This document shows positions 46,501 to 57,567 of a stretch of 64,000 bases of DNA, in pieces. This stretch comes from Mycoplasma sp. 1654_15 (lineage in GTDB: Bacteria; Bacillota_I; Bacilli_A; Mycoplasmatales; Metamycoplasmataceae), in assembly GCF_012516495.1 (NCBI RefSeq), contig NZ_CP051214.1:434001-498000 (forward strand), written 5' to 3'. The notes under the pieces were generated by a model. That model made no database searches. It had not been told where the DNA came from and saw nothing but the letters and a program-made list of their open reading frames with translations. Positions within the stretch are counted from its first letter, which is position 1. Each line of letters opens with the position of its first letter. The position numbers and the translations under genes were made by a program.

Positions 46501-49500
46501 AAACTGCTTTGTGATTTGCATCTAAGTATGTTTGATTTACTTTAGCAACAAAAGAACGATTATCGTATGCTACAACAATATTTACATATTCTCTAATAAC
46601 AAAAACATTGCTTACTAATCTGTCAAAAAAGTTTTTTAAATTTAGATCAAAAAAGATTATTGGTCTTTGATTATCATTTACAAAAACTCTGTTAGAAATT
46701 CAGTTAATATATGAAAAATCTAAAGAAAAACTACTTACATGTGAGGCATTTAAATCTACTATTGGTTTTGATTCTGCTTGATTAATTCCTTGAGGTTTAG
46801 AAAACATCTGACTTACTTTAGATATATAGTCGTTTGGATATTTTTCTTTAAAAAAGAAGTATTTTGGTAAAGAATTTCTAAAAACTCAAGCTAAGTTAGC
46901 ATTTACTTTTTTAGCTTCAGAGTTAATTTGAGGATTTACATTTTCTGTATTAGTTGCAAATCATAATGAAGCTTGTGGAATTCTAGATCTAAAATAAGGA
47001 CTTAAAAATAAAAGTTTTAAATTTAAACCTTGTAAATATTGATCTAAAGAAGAGGAAGTAGTTTGATAGTAAATTTTGTTTAAAACTTGTTTATCAAAAT
47101 AATTTAATTTATTGTCTTTTAATAAAATGTTATTTACTACATAATCAACATTTTTATAGTGTGATTTTAATAGTAAAGATTCGGATTTAGAATAACCTAT
47201 AAGGGCTAAATTTTCTATGAATCCAAATTTGTTATTGATAATTCATTGTGCTAAAGAATTGTGTAATTTATCTTCTTTTTTGAATAAATCACTATCTAAT
47301 AAAGAAGCTAAGTCTTTGGAAACAAAACCATTTTTATCTTGTTTAAAGAGTTCAAAACTAACATTAAAAGGCTGTAGAATTCCTTTTCAAAGAGGATTCA
47401 TAGATCCAATAATTAATCCTCTAGTTGATACATTTGAAACACCTGCATCTAATGTTGTTGAAGAAATTGAAGAGTCTTTATAAATAAAGCTATTTTTATC
47501 TATTGCTAGATTATATAAAATACTAAATGCTTGTTTTAGTTCTTCATTGCTAAGTTGTGGATTTTCAGTGATTAGTTTAATTCAAAAACCGAAATTTGTA
47601 AGCCCCTCTGATACTAATGAATCTGGATTTTCTTCAAATGGTTTGAGTATAGAATCTTTTAGTGATTGTTTATAAACATTAGAAACAAATAAATACTGTC
47701 TAGATTCAAGTTCATTAAATTTTTTTGGTCTAAAATTTTCTACAGAATCAATTGAAGAAGCTGTATCATAAACAACATCTGCTATTGAATTTAAGTATTT
47801 TAGATACTGACCAACATCATTTTGTGAATATTTTATTTTTGCATTTTGATCTTTTAAACTATCTTGATAAATTTTTCAAGTAATTAAAGGATTGTTTTTT
47901 TTGCTAATGTTTTCTAATTTGTTATCATCATTTTTTGTATATGAAGAAATTTCAAGTAATGAATATATTTTAGAAAAACTTTTTAGTCTTAAATAAACAT
48001 TAATTAAGTTTTTATTATCTAGGACTTTAATATCTAAATACTCTACTAAAAACTGTTTTAATGCTGGTGTTAAAGCTAATAAATCCACATCAAAAGGCTT
48101 TTGATTTAAAGTAAATTGATTTGCATCTAGTTCAAAATTATTATTTAAATCTTGTTTTTGTAATTCATTATTTAGTTTATTAATATCTAGAATATCTTCT
48201 ATTTTATTTATCAAAATATTAGCTATAGATTTTATATCAGCTCTGAAATTTGTATTAGCTGTAGAATTTGAATTAGTTGCGGAATTTGCATCCGCAGGTG
48301 CGCTAGTATCAGCTTGAGTAAGAGCTTGCACATCGTTTATAGTTATTTTTTTATCATCATTTCCTGGTGCGTTTATTTCATAAGTAATTTCTGTTGCACC
48401 TGAAAGATTAAATGCTTTTATTAATATTTCAATTAATTGACTTTGTGCTTGTTTATCTTTGGCTAAAGTAAAGACAAAAGAAGCAATTACATCTGAAAGT
48501 TTTAAAGAATCTGATTTAAAATGCTTAGTTTCTATTTTTTTAGTTTCATCTGAATAAAGATCTAAATCAGTTTTATATGAATAAGTTGTTTTTTCTAAAT
48601 TTTTGTTAAATTCTTTTAAATCAAAAAAATTAAAAAATGAAACTAAACCTTGAGTTATGTTTGAATAAGGAGCAAAACCTACTTCTGCACCATTTAGTTT
48701 TCTAAAAAGAGTCAATACTGATGGTTTTAATTTATCTGAGAAGTTATTGATTATTTTATTAACTAAAAGCCCTTTATATAAACCAGTTTCGGTATCTATT
48801 TCAGTTGAAAATACAGCTTCGAAGTTAATTTGAGCAACTATTTGATTTAATCCTTTTTTTAGAAATTCAGTATCTACTGATTTTAAAATCGGATTTATAA
48901 TGTTAGCTATTCCAACACTTTTATAAAATCCATCAGAATCTAGTTTGTTAGAATTTTCTTCATATCATTTGTGAATATTTTTAAATGCTGTGTTTAAATC
49001 AAAAGAATAAATTATTGTCTTTAAACCTTTTAGTATCTCAACTGGATCTTTAATTAGTAACTCTAATTGTTTTGGTCTTACTGAATCGAGAAAATTTGAA
49101 AAAGAAGTTACTCCTAAACGTTGAAAGACAGGTTTTAGATTATAAATTTGTTCAATTACATATTGACTTCTTTTTTGTTGCGGTTGAGCTTCTACAATGT
49201 CAATAAATTTATCAATAATTGAACCAAAAAAGTCATTTATTATTGTTGGTCTAATTTTAGTTACTGCGTTATATAAAGAGTAAACTATAAATTTAGAAAA
49301 TAAATCAGGATTTGAATTGTTTCCTAAAAATAATTTAAATAAATCGCTTTGTTCAAAACCAGTAATAAAAGAATCAATGAGTGAATCTACATCAGATTTA
49401 ACTAAAAAGTCTTTTTCGATTAGTTGTGATGTAGAAAACACGTCTTTTAATTGATTAAATAAAATACTTGCTGTTCTAGTTGCTTGCAATTCGTTTAATA

Positions 49501-51703
49501 CTGCAGAAGAAGGAGCATAGAAAATTAATGGAACATTATATGTATTCGAAAATCTTGGAGATACTTTTAGTCAACCATTTGGTCCTATTTTGCCTTTTAG
49601 TGTAAGATTGTTTTCTTCTAGATATTTACTAAATTTTAATAAAGAATCAAAAGTTAAATCTGGATTAAAAATTCAAGTGCTTTCGTTTTTTAATTTAGTT
49701 ACTACACCAAAAACATTTGCACCGAGAATAATTGTTCCATATTCTTTGTCTGGGTCTTCATTTTGAAGAGTTTTTTGTAATTTAACTATCTTAACTTGAG
49801 TTTTAATGTCGTCTACTAAAGACTTATTTAAAAACTTAATAGTTTCGAAAGTTGTATCAACATCAATGTAATTTTTATCTACTGCACTTTGCTGGAAAAT
49901 AGCAGAAATTATTGACGCTACATAAAAAGGTTCGATAATTGAATTTGGATTTAGAAGTTCGTCTTTTGGAGTAAACAAATGAGAAACTTGTTTTTGTTCA
50001 ATTTTTTTATACTCGTCAAATAATCTTCCTACTTCTTGTTTTTGTTTTTCTTGTTTTTGATTAAGAGAAAATGTATCTGGAGCAATTCCTGCATTAATAA
50101 ATTGTGCAACTTGATTCTTTTGCTTTTTAGTTACTGGATCTGTTACTGAAAAAGGAGTTGTTAGATATTCTCTTTGACCTATTCCTTTTACTACATTTTT
50201 ATCTTGATTTTCTATGTTTTGTTTGTATTCTTTTAGATGTTCAAGAATTAAGTCTTTAGAAAAGTTTTCTACATTTGATTTTATGTTTAAAAAAGTAGTA
50301 TCTCTTACATTAGGATTTGAAAGACTAGCAATTCTTTGTTCAGTTAAAAGTCTTATATTATTTTCATTACCCAAGTTTTCAATTTCAGCTATAGAAGTTG
50401 GTTTTGCACTTCCTTTTTGAAGCAAAATTGTTAAATCTTGAGGTATTAACTTAGACTTAAATTCATAACTTTTTCCATTTATAGTCGTTGTTGTTACTTT
50501 TTCTCAATAATTTAAATTTTCTATCTTTTTAAATTCAACAGGTTGTGTTTTTAATTCTTGTAAATATTTTAAAAAAGCTCCTGAAAAATTATTTTCATTT
50601 ACTTCTTTTAGTTTTCATTTATGGTTAATGTAAGATACATCGATTTTTGTTGTATCAAATCATTCGTTTTTTAAATTAAAATCTGTTCTTTTTGGAAAAA
50701 CAAAATAATCGTAAGAATAAACAGAAACATCATTATAAGAATCTAAAATAATGTTTGCGTCTTTGTTTATTTTTAATTGATCGTTGTAAGCAATGTAATT
50801 AAAAGGTTGTGAATAATTACTAATTGAAAAAGTTTTATTTTGTGCTAATTCATTTATATCTAATATGTTTTTGCTTGATTTTGAAGCAAAATCAGGGATA
50901 ATCTGATTATTTTTTTTCTTTAAAGATAAGAATTTTAATACTTGATTTTGTGGCACTTCATAAGCTATATTTAGTTTTTTTCATTCTAAAATTTTAGCTG
51001 TATCAAAACTAGCTTCTTTTGTTATTAAATTTAAATATAAACCTGAAATACTTAAAATACTTTGCTTGGGATTAGCATTTTGATCAAATAAAATAATTTC
51101 GTTAATAACATAATCACGATCAAGTTTAAAAATCTGATTTTGATCAGTTACAGTATATGTTTTTCTTTGTGGTTCAAAACCATCTTTTGTTTGTGAATAT
51201 TTTATAAAATACTCATTGTTATCTTTTAGATTAGAAACTCTAAAAGTCTTTTTATTGCTATCTATATTAAAGAAAAAATTTGTTGCAAAATCAGGATTAT
51301 TTTGAAACAATTTATATTCTTGCAATAATCTTGCTGATGAAATATAGGAATTAGAGTCTTTTTTATTAGTTCCAATTAAATCAGCTAATTTTATATATTT
51401 TTCTCCAATAACAAACTTGTGAGTTTCTATTGCAGGTGAATTATATATTTTATAAACATCATCTTGTTCAGCGTCAAAGCCGTTATCTTTTGCATTACCA
51501 AAAAAATTAAGATCCAAATCTACGGTTGCATCTTGAATTCCTGAAACTTGTCTGTAGTCATTTATTTTATTTTGGTATGATTTATTAATTGTAAAAAGTA
51601 AAGTAAAAATTCCTGTGGTTAAAAAAACCAAGATTGAAATACCAATTAAAATAACTTTATTTTTAGACAATGAATTTCAAATATGTTTAAAAATTTTCTT
51701 CAT
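43514..51703 (-). CDS. giant FtsX/MacB-type ABC transporter permease
   Basis: A 2729-aa membrane protein read through many TGA Trp codons. One membrane span near residues 18-38 (VILIGISILVFLTTGIFTLLF) leads into an enormous external region of about 1800 residues. An FtsX-like three-helix block follows near 1880-2000 (YLTIFLSILVLFAVVFIVKRY, HKVLGILRAQGYS), then one more span near 2040-2060, another external stretch, and a final FtsX block at 2590-2725 (ENEKNIAILSVLGYSTAQKI). It ends RKKSVYILKEE. GGAG precedes ATG 51703. MacB-type systems work by mechanotransmission and extrude lipoproteins or peptides or drive surface proteins. The cargo here is unknown. The ATPase gene follows downstream. Confidence 0.9.
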
Positions 51704-51747
51704 AATTCATCTCCATTTATCGTTGTGCTTGATAAATTAATTTTAAA

Positions 51748-51753
51748 ATTATA
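51748..51753 (-). promoter_or_regulatory. -10 box of the giant permease gene
   Basis: TATAAT on the minus strand (within TATATAAT), 45 nt before ATG 51703. The 215-nt gap also carries the divergent promoter of the azoreductase genes, for which TATAAT near 51868 is a candidate. Confidence 0.5.
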
Positions 51754-51918
51754 TAACAAAATTAAAATTAGGCTATTTTTTAAATGCTTTTTAATTGAAT
51801 TAACTATGTAGTTTTGTAAAAAAACTGTAAAGTAATAAATAAAATTAACTAAAATATTTTTATAATTAATTTTTGTGCCATAATTAAAACATAAACTAAA
51901 AAGGAGACATGTTTAATT

Positions 51919-52503
51919 ATGAAAATTTTATTAATAGAAACTGCATTGACAGAAAATTCTACTACCAAATTAATGTCACATAGATTTATTGAATTTTATA
52001 AAGAAAAACACCCTGATGTTGAAGTTATAGAATGAGATATTAATAAAACCGAAATTGGTAAAATTTCATTAAATTCTGAAAACTTTGCTACATTTTGAAA
52101 AGATGTAGAAGCAGATAAATATATTGAAGAGCTAAAAACAGTTGATAAAATTGTATTTGGTGCTCCAATTATAAATGTTCACTATTCTGCAAACGCTAAA
52201 AACTTTTTTGACGCTATTTGTTTAGCAGATAAAACATTTTCTTACAAATATTCTAAAAAAGGTGATGCAATAGGTTTACTTGATAACATTAAAAATGTTC
52301 AAATTCTAACATCACAAGGTTTTTCTAAAAAAGTAAAAATACTAAATAAAATGCAAGATACAATTGCTGGAACTTGAAAATTCTTAGGTGCAAAACATGT
52401 TCAACCAACAGTTACTGTATATTCAGCACCAGGTTTTGCAAGTAAAGAAGAAGCAGTAAAATCAGTTGAAGAAGAACTAAAAAAAGCTGCACAAACATTT
52501 TAA
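51919..52503 (+). CDS. FMN-dependent NADH-azoreductase (AcpD family), paralogue 1
   Basis: A 194-aa flavodoxin-fold NAD(P)H quinone/azo reductase. MKILLIETALTENSTTKLM at the start is the FMN-phosphate loop; VDKIVFGAPIINVHYSANAKNFFD and LTSQGF match the flavin-binding segments. AAAGGAG precedes it. It was historically labelled acyl-carrier-protein phosphodiesterase (AcpD), a misnomer. The second paralogue starts 17 nt downstream, so they form an operon. Likely role: detoxification of quinones or redox balance. Confidence 0.9.
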
Positions 52504-52520
52504 AATAAAGGAGAAATGCT

Positions 52521-53126
52521 ATGAAAATTTTAGTTATTAAAGCATCTGTAAACGAAAAAAAAGGTTCTTATTCTTCTGCACTTAATGATAAATTTATTGA
52601 ATTTTATAAAGAAAAACATCCACATGATACATTTCAATTTTTTGATTTAAACAAAGAAAAAGTGGGTCTTACTCCTTTAACAGGAGAAAGTTTAAAAGAT
52701 TTCAAATTCTGACAAGAAGTTGAATCAGATAAATGAATTGATTTACTTAAATGAGCAGATAAAGTTGTATTTTCAACATCTATGACAAACTTTCACTATT
52801 CAGCACCTGCAAAAAACTTTATTGATGCAATTTCAGTAAGTAGAAAAACATTTTTATATGATAAAGAAACAGATTCATATACAGGTTTACTTTCTAATGT
52901 AAAAAATGTTCAATTTTTACTAGCTCAAGGAGCACCTAAAGATTGATATCCATGAGGAAATCTTGCTAATTCATTAAGAGAAACATTTTTATTTTTAGGA
53001 ATGCATATACATAACAAACCTATTGTTTTAGCAGGTACAAAAGTAGCTCCAAATAATCAATTAAGTATTGATGAATACCTAAGACAATACGAAGAAGAAA
53101 TCAAAGAAGCTGCTGATAAATTTTAA
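52521..53126 (+). CDS. FMN-dependent NADH-azoreductase (AcpD family), paralogue 2
   Basis: A 201-aa flavodoxin-fold reductase. MKILVIKASVNEKKGSYSSAL is the FMN loop; TSMTNFHYSAPAKNFID and QFLLAQGAPKDWYPWGN fit AcpD. Both paralogues share the segment KFIEFYKEKHP (RFIEFYKEKHP in the first), showing a tandem duplication. AAAGGAGAAATGCT precedes ATG 52521. A strong terminator follows the gene. Confidence 0.9.
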
Positions 53127-53139
53127 TAAAATTATTCTT

Positions 53140-53167
53140 AAAAAACCTTCATTTATGAAGGTTTTTT
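53140..53167 (+). terminator. terminator after the azoreductase pair
   Basis: AAAAAACCTTCAT pairs with ATGAAGGTTTTTT across a 2-nt loop. Confidence 0.9.
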
Positions 53168-53744
53168 AATTTTTTCTAGTCTTAAAATTATGCATAAAAG
53201 TTTATAAATAGAAGTAAAGCTTTTGCATCTTGTTATTCACTTGCTTTTTTTAGATAATTTGATCATTTAACATTCAAGGAAGTAAAAATGAAGAAAAAAG
53301 AAGGTTCCAGAGATATTGACTAGCGAAGCTTAAGACCTATAATTATTAAAAGAAGAATGAGTCTAAAAATATTTTTATCTTTCTAAATCACTTAATGAAA
53401 CATTTTCTAAAATAGGGTTTTATAAAATATTTATACTCTTAGAGTCTGATTTAATTACTTTAAAATGTAGATTGTCTTTGAAGGAATTTTAAACGCAAAA
53501 AAGATTGCGAGAATATTCATAAAAAGATGTAGCAACGATATTAGATTGAATTATTAGTACTATATTAAACAAAATTAGAAACAAAGATGAACAGGAAGAA
53601 GTAATATCGATTCTAAACAAATTTAAATGTTTAAGTTTACTAAAATATAATAATTAATTTGTTTTTTTATAAAAATATATTAAAATTTAATGACTAATTA
53701 ATTTTTAAAAATATAAAAAGCATTCTTTTTATGTGAAAGGTATT
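53168..53744. other. gene-free stretch with decayed coding-like sequence and the rpmE promoter
   Basis: No intact gene is seen. AAGGAAGTAAAAATG near 53278-53290 looks like a real start but runs into TAG after about 11 codons. Between about 53490 and 53660 one frame encodes a plausible protein end, QKRLREYS, stop, KDVATILDWIISTILNKIR and KDEQEEVISILNKFKCLSLL, interrupted by in-frame TAA codons. This looks like a gene remnant, perhaps of a transposase or a lost accessory gene; I cannot assign it. AT-rich promoter-like sequence and a small AAAAAG/CTTTTT hairpin (about 53715-53730) precede rpmE. Confidence 0.45.
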
Positions 53745-53966
53745 ATGAAAAAAGATATACATCCAAAAACAAACGAATTAAAAATTTCTTGTTCTACATG
53801 TAATACAGAATACACATTTAGAACAACTGTTGAAAAATTTTCAGTTGATGTTTGTTCAAGTTGTCATCCATTCTTTACCGGGGATCGTTCATTAGTAAGA
53901 GCAACTGGTAGAGTAGATCAATTTAACCGTAGATTGAATAAATCTAAAGAATTACAAAGAAAATAA
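53745..53966 (+). CDS. rpmE: 50S ribosomal protein L31
   Basis: A 73-aa ribosomal protein of the zinc-binding type: Cys16-x2-Cys19 and Cys37-x2-Cys40 (SCSTCN, VCSSCHPFFTG). MKKDIHPKTNELKI is the family start, and GAAAGG five nt before ATG 53745 supports it over an in-frame ATG four codons upstream. A strong terminator follows. Monocistronic. Confidence 0.97.
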   Translation: MKKDIHPKTNELKISCSTCNTEYTFRTTVEKFSVDVCSSCHPFFTGDRSLVRATGRVDQFNRRLNKSKELQRK

Positions 53967-53972
53967 TTTATT

Positions 53973-54016
53973 AATCATTTAAAAAAAGCACCTTCTGGTG
54001 CTTTTTTTAAATGATT
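53973..54016. terminator. bidirectional terminator between rpmE and the membrane-protein gene
   Basis: AATCATTTAAAAAAAGCACC pairs with GGTGCTTTTTTTAAATGATT around TTCT; convergent genes share it. Confidence 0.95.
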
Positions 54017-54917
54017 AATTTGAAGCAAGAATTTTAATTACTGTTTCGATTAATTCTTTAGTAGGCATAGTTTTATAGCTGGAAATTTCTAATTTATCTG
54101 CTAATTTATATAAATCTTCAATTGATAAATTTTCTACTTTTTTTCTAGCTTCTTGTTCTTTATCAGTTTCTGAATTTGGTCTTGAATTATTATTTTTATC
54201 ATTAGTATTTTGTTGTGGATTTACAAATGGATTGTTAAAATTATTGTTTTGATTATTAGCTTTATTAAAAGCATCAAATATGTTGTTAAATGCATTTGGA
54301 TTGTCTTGCATTTGTTTTATTTGTTGCTGGAATAGTTCATTATTAAATGATAATATAAATTCTCTTCTAATGGCATTTACTTTATAAAATAGAAATCTAT
54401 ATGAAATAAGTGTACAAATTGAAGTAATTATTAAAAACACAAAATAAACTGACATTTCAGTGGTGTTTTCAACAAATAAATTTTGATTACCTTGAGGTAA
54501 AATGATAACTATTCTAAGAAAAGAAATAAGTAAAAGAATATCTGATATTATAATTCACAAACTAGTATTTGCACCAAGTCTTACAAAACTTTTTGTTTTA
54601 AAACTTTGAATTATCGATACAACGAAGTAGACTAAAGCTATAAATATAAAAAATAAAGAAAATATTGGAAATAGCATTAAATCAGTGGAAGGTTCTGATT
54701 TGCCTGTTTCTTTATTAGGTTGTGAATAAAACACAAATCTATTGTTAAGTTGCGCGGCTGAAATTAAACTAACTAAAATGATGTTTAACACAAACAAAAA
54801 AACTATTGAAGCTAAACAATAATAGACTCATTTTTTATAGTTGTTGGATTTAGTTTCTCATAGTTCTTTTACAGTTGGTAAATTTTCTTGTGTAAATGGT
54901 GAATTAAAATTTATCAT
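54015..54917 (-). CDS. hypothetical multi-span membrane protein
   Basis: A 300-aa protein. Four hydrophobic spans are visible: about residues 30-50, 75-100, 120-140 and 155-175 (FVLNIILVSLIS, LMLFPIFSLFFIFIALVYFVV, IIISDILLLISFLRIVIIL, MSVYFVFLIITSICTLISY). An Asn/Gln-rich stretch (NKANNQNNNFNNPF, PQQNTNDKNNN) follows, then a C-terminal segment LSIEDLYKLADKLEISSYKTMPTKELIETVIKIL that resembles the helix-extended-loop-helix start of Rho or SAP-like nucleic-acid-binding domains. GGAAG precedes ATG 54917. No known family was recognised. Confidence 0.8.
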
Positions 54918-54961
54918 TACTTCCTTAATTATTTTTTGATTTTGAAATGAATTTATAATAC

Positions 54962-54988
54962 TTGGCATATTATACTATAAAATGCCAA
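54962..54988. promoter_or_regulatory. inverted repeat around the -10 region upstream of the membrane-protein gene
   Basis: TTGGCAT (54962-54968) and ATGCCAA (54982-54988) are perfect arms separated by 13 nt that contain a TATAAT box on the minus strand. It could be an operator, or a hairpin trimming the 3-prime trailer of the tmRNA transcript that ends at 55011. No T-run follows. Confidence 0.4.
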
Positions 54989-55010
54989 TTTACTTCAGAA
55001 AATAAAAAAA

Positions 55011-55379
55011 TGGTGGAGATGCCGGGAGTTGAACCCGGGTCCACGCATAATTAAATATAAATTACTACAGTTTAGTTATTTTTTAAAAAACTTTTTAACT
55101 AAAATAACAAAAAGATAAAAAGCCTGTGATCTATAAATTCATTAAAAAATGATCAGTTTTTTAACTATTCTCTAATATGAAGATTGCAACCTATGAGAAG
55201 TAAGTTGGTCTACTAACTTTTAAAAAGCAAAAGCTAGATTTGATTGAGTAGAAGCATTCATTAATAATGAATAATCTTCTTTTTTGTTTTCTTTTCCGTT
55301 TAGTAAAGAAGTTGTATTAAGGTTTACAAGACCACTGCAATTTATACCCTTTTATGTATGTCGAAGCCAGTACACCCCC
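55011..55379 (-). ncRNA. ssrA: transfer-messenger RNA (tmRNA)
   Basis: A 369-nt RNA that rescues stalled ribosomes. The 5-prime end GGGGGTGTACTGGCTTCGAC and the 3-prime end GGGTTCAACTCCCGGCATC with CTCCACCA give the tRNA-like domain; the 7-bp acceptor stem GGGGGTG/CATCTCC fits. The tag frame starts at resume codon GGA (55297-55295) and stops at TAA (55222-55220). It encodes 25 residues, beginning GKENKKED and ending SNLAFAF. A Gly resume codon and the non-polar tail fit mycoplasma tags. A -10 box TATAAT lies at 55396-55401 with TTGTAA 16 nt before it. Confidence 0.96.
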
Positions 55380-55395
55380 ACTTGTGTGGTAATTA

Positions 55396-55423
55396 ATTAT
55401 AACATTTTTTTATTGAATTACAA
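55396..55423 (-). promoter_or_regulatory. tmRNA promoter
   Basis: Minus strand TTGTAA, 16-nt spacer, TATAAT (55401-55396), 16 nt before the mature tmRNA 5-prime end. Confidence 0.65.
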
Positions 55424-55428
55424 AAAAA

Positions 55429-56307
55429 TTAATAACCCATTTTTTTTATCAATTTTGTATCTTTTAGTCAGTTTTGAGACTCTTTGACTTTATTTTTTAA
55501 AATAACTTTTTGACCTAATTTGTCTTCTAATTCTAATCTAGAGGCTTTACCAATTTTTTCTAGCATAGCTCCATTTTTTCCGATAACTATTGGAATATGT
55601 GATTTTTTAGCTACATAAATTGTTGAAGTAATATAAATTTGTTCTTTTTCTTCATAGTTTTCTATAAAATCATTAATTACAATTGCAACTTGATGCGGAA
55701 TTTCTTCTTTAATATTTAAAAGTAGGTGTTTTCTTATAATTTCTTTTGCTAAAAAACGCATAGGTCTATCTGTTAAAAACTCAGTATCAAAATAATTTTC
55801 ACTTTCATACAAATACTTTTTAATTTCTTCAAGTAAATCTTGTTTGCTTACTTGATATTTTTCTGAAAAACCAAGAACTAAATCAAATCCTAGTTGCTTG
55901 AGTTCTTGTGCTTTTTGAGCAAGAATTTCATTATTATCTTCTAAATCTATTTTTGTTAATATAGCTATTTTGTTCTTTGTTTTTAAGACTTTTTTAGCTA
56001 ATTCAGTAGTTGTAGAATCTATTTTTCTGTTAACAGGATGCAAAAACAAAACTAAATCAATATCATCAAGAGAAGAAATTGAATTTTTGTTTAAAACCTT
56101 TGAAAATAAAGAATTATTATTTTGAAAACCTGGCGTATCAACAAAGACTATTTGAAAATCTTCTTCTGAATAGATGCCATTAATTTGATCTCGAGTTGTT
56201 TGTGGCTTATAACTAACAATTGATAAATCATAATCTAAAATGTTGTTTAACATAGTAGACTTCCCGCTATTAGGAAGTCCAATAATAGATACAAAACATG
56301 TTTTCAT
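55429..56307 (-). CDS. era: GTPase Era
   Basis: A 292-aa GTPase that assists 16S rRNA 3-end maturation and 30S assembly. The G1 loop GLPNSGKST is at residues 10-18, QTTRDQ is switch I, DTPGFQ the G3 motif and LTKIDL the G4 motif. A C-terminal KH domain is seen (IPIVIGKNGAMLEKIGKASR). The ATG overlaps the cdd stop by one base (TAATG). Last gene of the C39-ABC, accessory, ybeY, cdd, era operon. Confidence 0.97.
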
Positions 56308-56693
56308 TAATCTAAAAACTCTTTTCTAAATGCTAGTGGTAAAAAATCAGTTAGTCTTCTTTTTTGTACATTTCCGTTGTTTAAATACAAGTAAACCTCT
56401 GCGTTATAATCCATCAACTCGATCATGACTTGCAAGCAAGAACCACAAGGTTTTATAAATTCTTCTGTATTAGCTAAAATGTGAATTTCTTTAATTTCTC
56501 CAGGAACAAAACCGTATGTTATTGAAGAAAACAAAGCATTTCTTTCTGCGCACAAACCTGAAGGATAAGCTGCATTTTCTACATTTACACCTTGTCAGGT
56601 GTTTCCTAACTTATCTTTTATAATAGCAGCAACTGGAAATTTTGAATATGGTGTATAAGTTTTTTTTAGTAATTTTTGTAATTCTGTAAGCAT
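56307..56693 (-). CDS. cdd: cytidine deaminase
   Basis: A 128-aa zinc enzyme of pyrimidine salvage converting cytidine to uridine. The zinc and catalytic residues are in GLCAERNAL (Cys and catalytic Glu) and PCGSCLQ (two Cys). VNVENAAYPSG is the substrate segment. It starts 3 nt after ybeY ends and overlaps era by one base. The ybeY-cdd-era order is conserved in Firmicutes. Confidence 0.96.
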
Positions 56694-56696
56694 AAT

Positions 56697-57149
56697 TTAT
56701 CTTTCTATTTGAAGTAATTTCATTATTTTATCCACTTTTTGGTTCATTATATTTTCTTCTTCTTTAGTCATATGATCAAAACCTAACAAGTGATAAATAC
56801 CATGAGTAAATAAGTAGCAAAATTCTCTTGTGATTGAATGTCTATATTCTTTAGCTTGTTGCTGGACTTTTTGATAGGAAATTAATATTTCACCTAAGAA
56901 TTTTTGCTTCAAAAATGAAGTAGAAAAACTATTTGTAAAAGGAAATGATAGTATGTCTGTTGTTTTATCTTTTCCTTTATATTCTAAATAATATTGCCTC
57001 ATCTGTACATCATCTATTAATGTTAAATCTAATGTTAATGGCTTTTTAAATTTTTCTTCTTTTTCTACAGTGTTTAATATTAATTCGAATGTCTTTAAAT
57101 ATCTAAATTTATATTTAGTTGTATTTAAAAAATTTATTTGAGTTTTCAT
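56697..57149 (-). CDS. ybeY: endoribonuclease YbeY
   Basis: A 150-aa rRNA-maturation metalloprotein. The zinc triad is H116, H120 and H126 in THGIYHLLGFDH. TTDILSFPF is the other family motif. It starts about 30 nt after the small HlyD-like gene and is followed by cdd and era, its usual partners. Confidence 0.96.
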   Translation of the reverse strand: MKTQINFLNTTKYKFRYLKTFELILNTVEKEEKFKKPLTLDLTLIDDVQMRQYYLEYKGKDKTTDILSFPFTNSFSTSFLKQKFLGEILISYQKVQQQAKEYRHSITREFCYLFTHGIYHLLGFDHMTKEEENIMNQKVDKIMKLLQIER

Positions 57150-57177
57150 ATTTTAAAAAATTATAACAAAAACAAAT

Positions 57178-57567
57178 CTAAGAAAATAGATATGCAAAAC
57201 TATTTAGTTGTTTTAGAACTAAAATAGCATTGTAATTTGTCTTAGGTTGTAAAAACTTTAATTTTGAATTAAAAGATAAAACTACATTAAAAACATCATC
57301 AGAAATGTGCTGAATATTCTTTATTTTTAAAGCAAAATCTTGTTTTTTATAAGTCAAAAGTACATATGAGTCTTTTTTGATTTTATAAAATAAATCTGAA
57401 TTTATATTAAAAGATATTTTTTTATGATCATCAATTTCAACTTTAATTGGTATTTTGTCATTAAGTTTTACAAAATAAAAAAAATAAACAAGAATTAGTA
57501 TGGAAATAAAAAACAACACTAACAAAAATAATCAATACACCTTGCTAAATCTATATATTTTCAACAT
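57178..57567 (-). CDS. small membrane-anchored accessory protein of the ABC exporter (HlyD-like?)
   Basis: A 129-aa protein. One membrane span (about residues 12-34, WLFLLVLFFISILILVYFFYF) is followed by roughly 90 residues of beta-type sequence (FYKIKKDSYVLLTYKKQDFALKIKNIQHISDDVFNVVLSF) that resembles the outer beta-barrel of HlyD-like adaptors but lacks their coiled coil. It overlaps the end of the exporter gene by 17 nt. I infer an adaptor or substrate-binding role in export; function is otherwise unknown. Confidence 0.7.
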
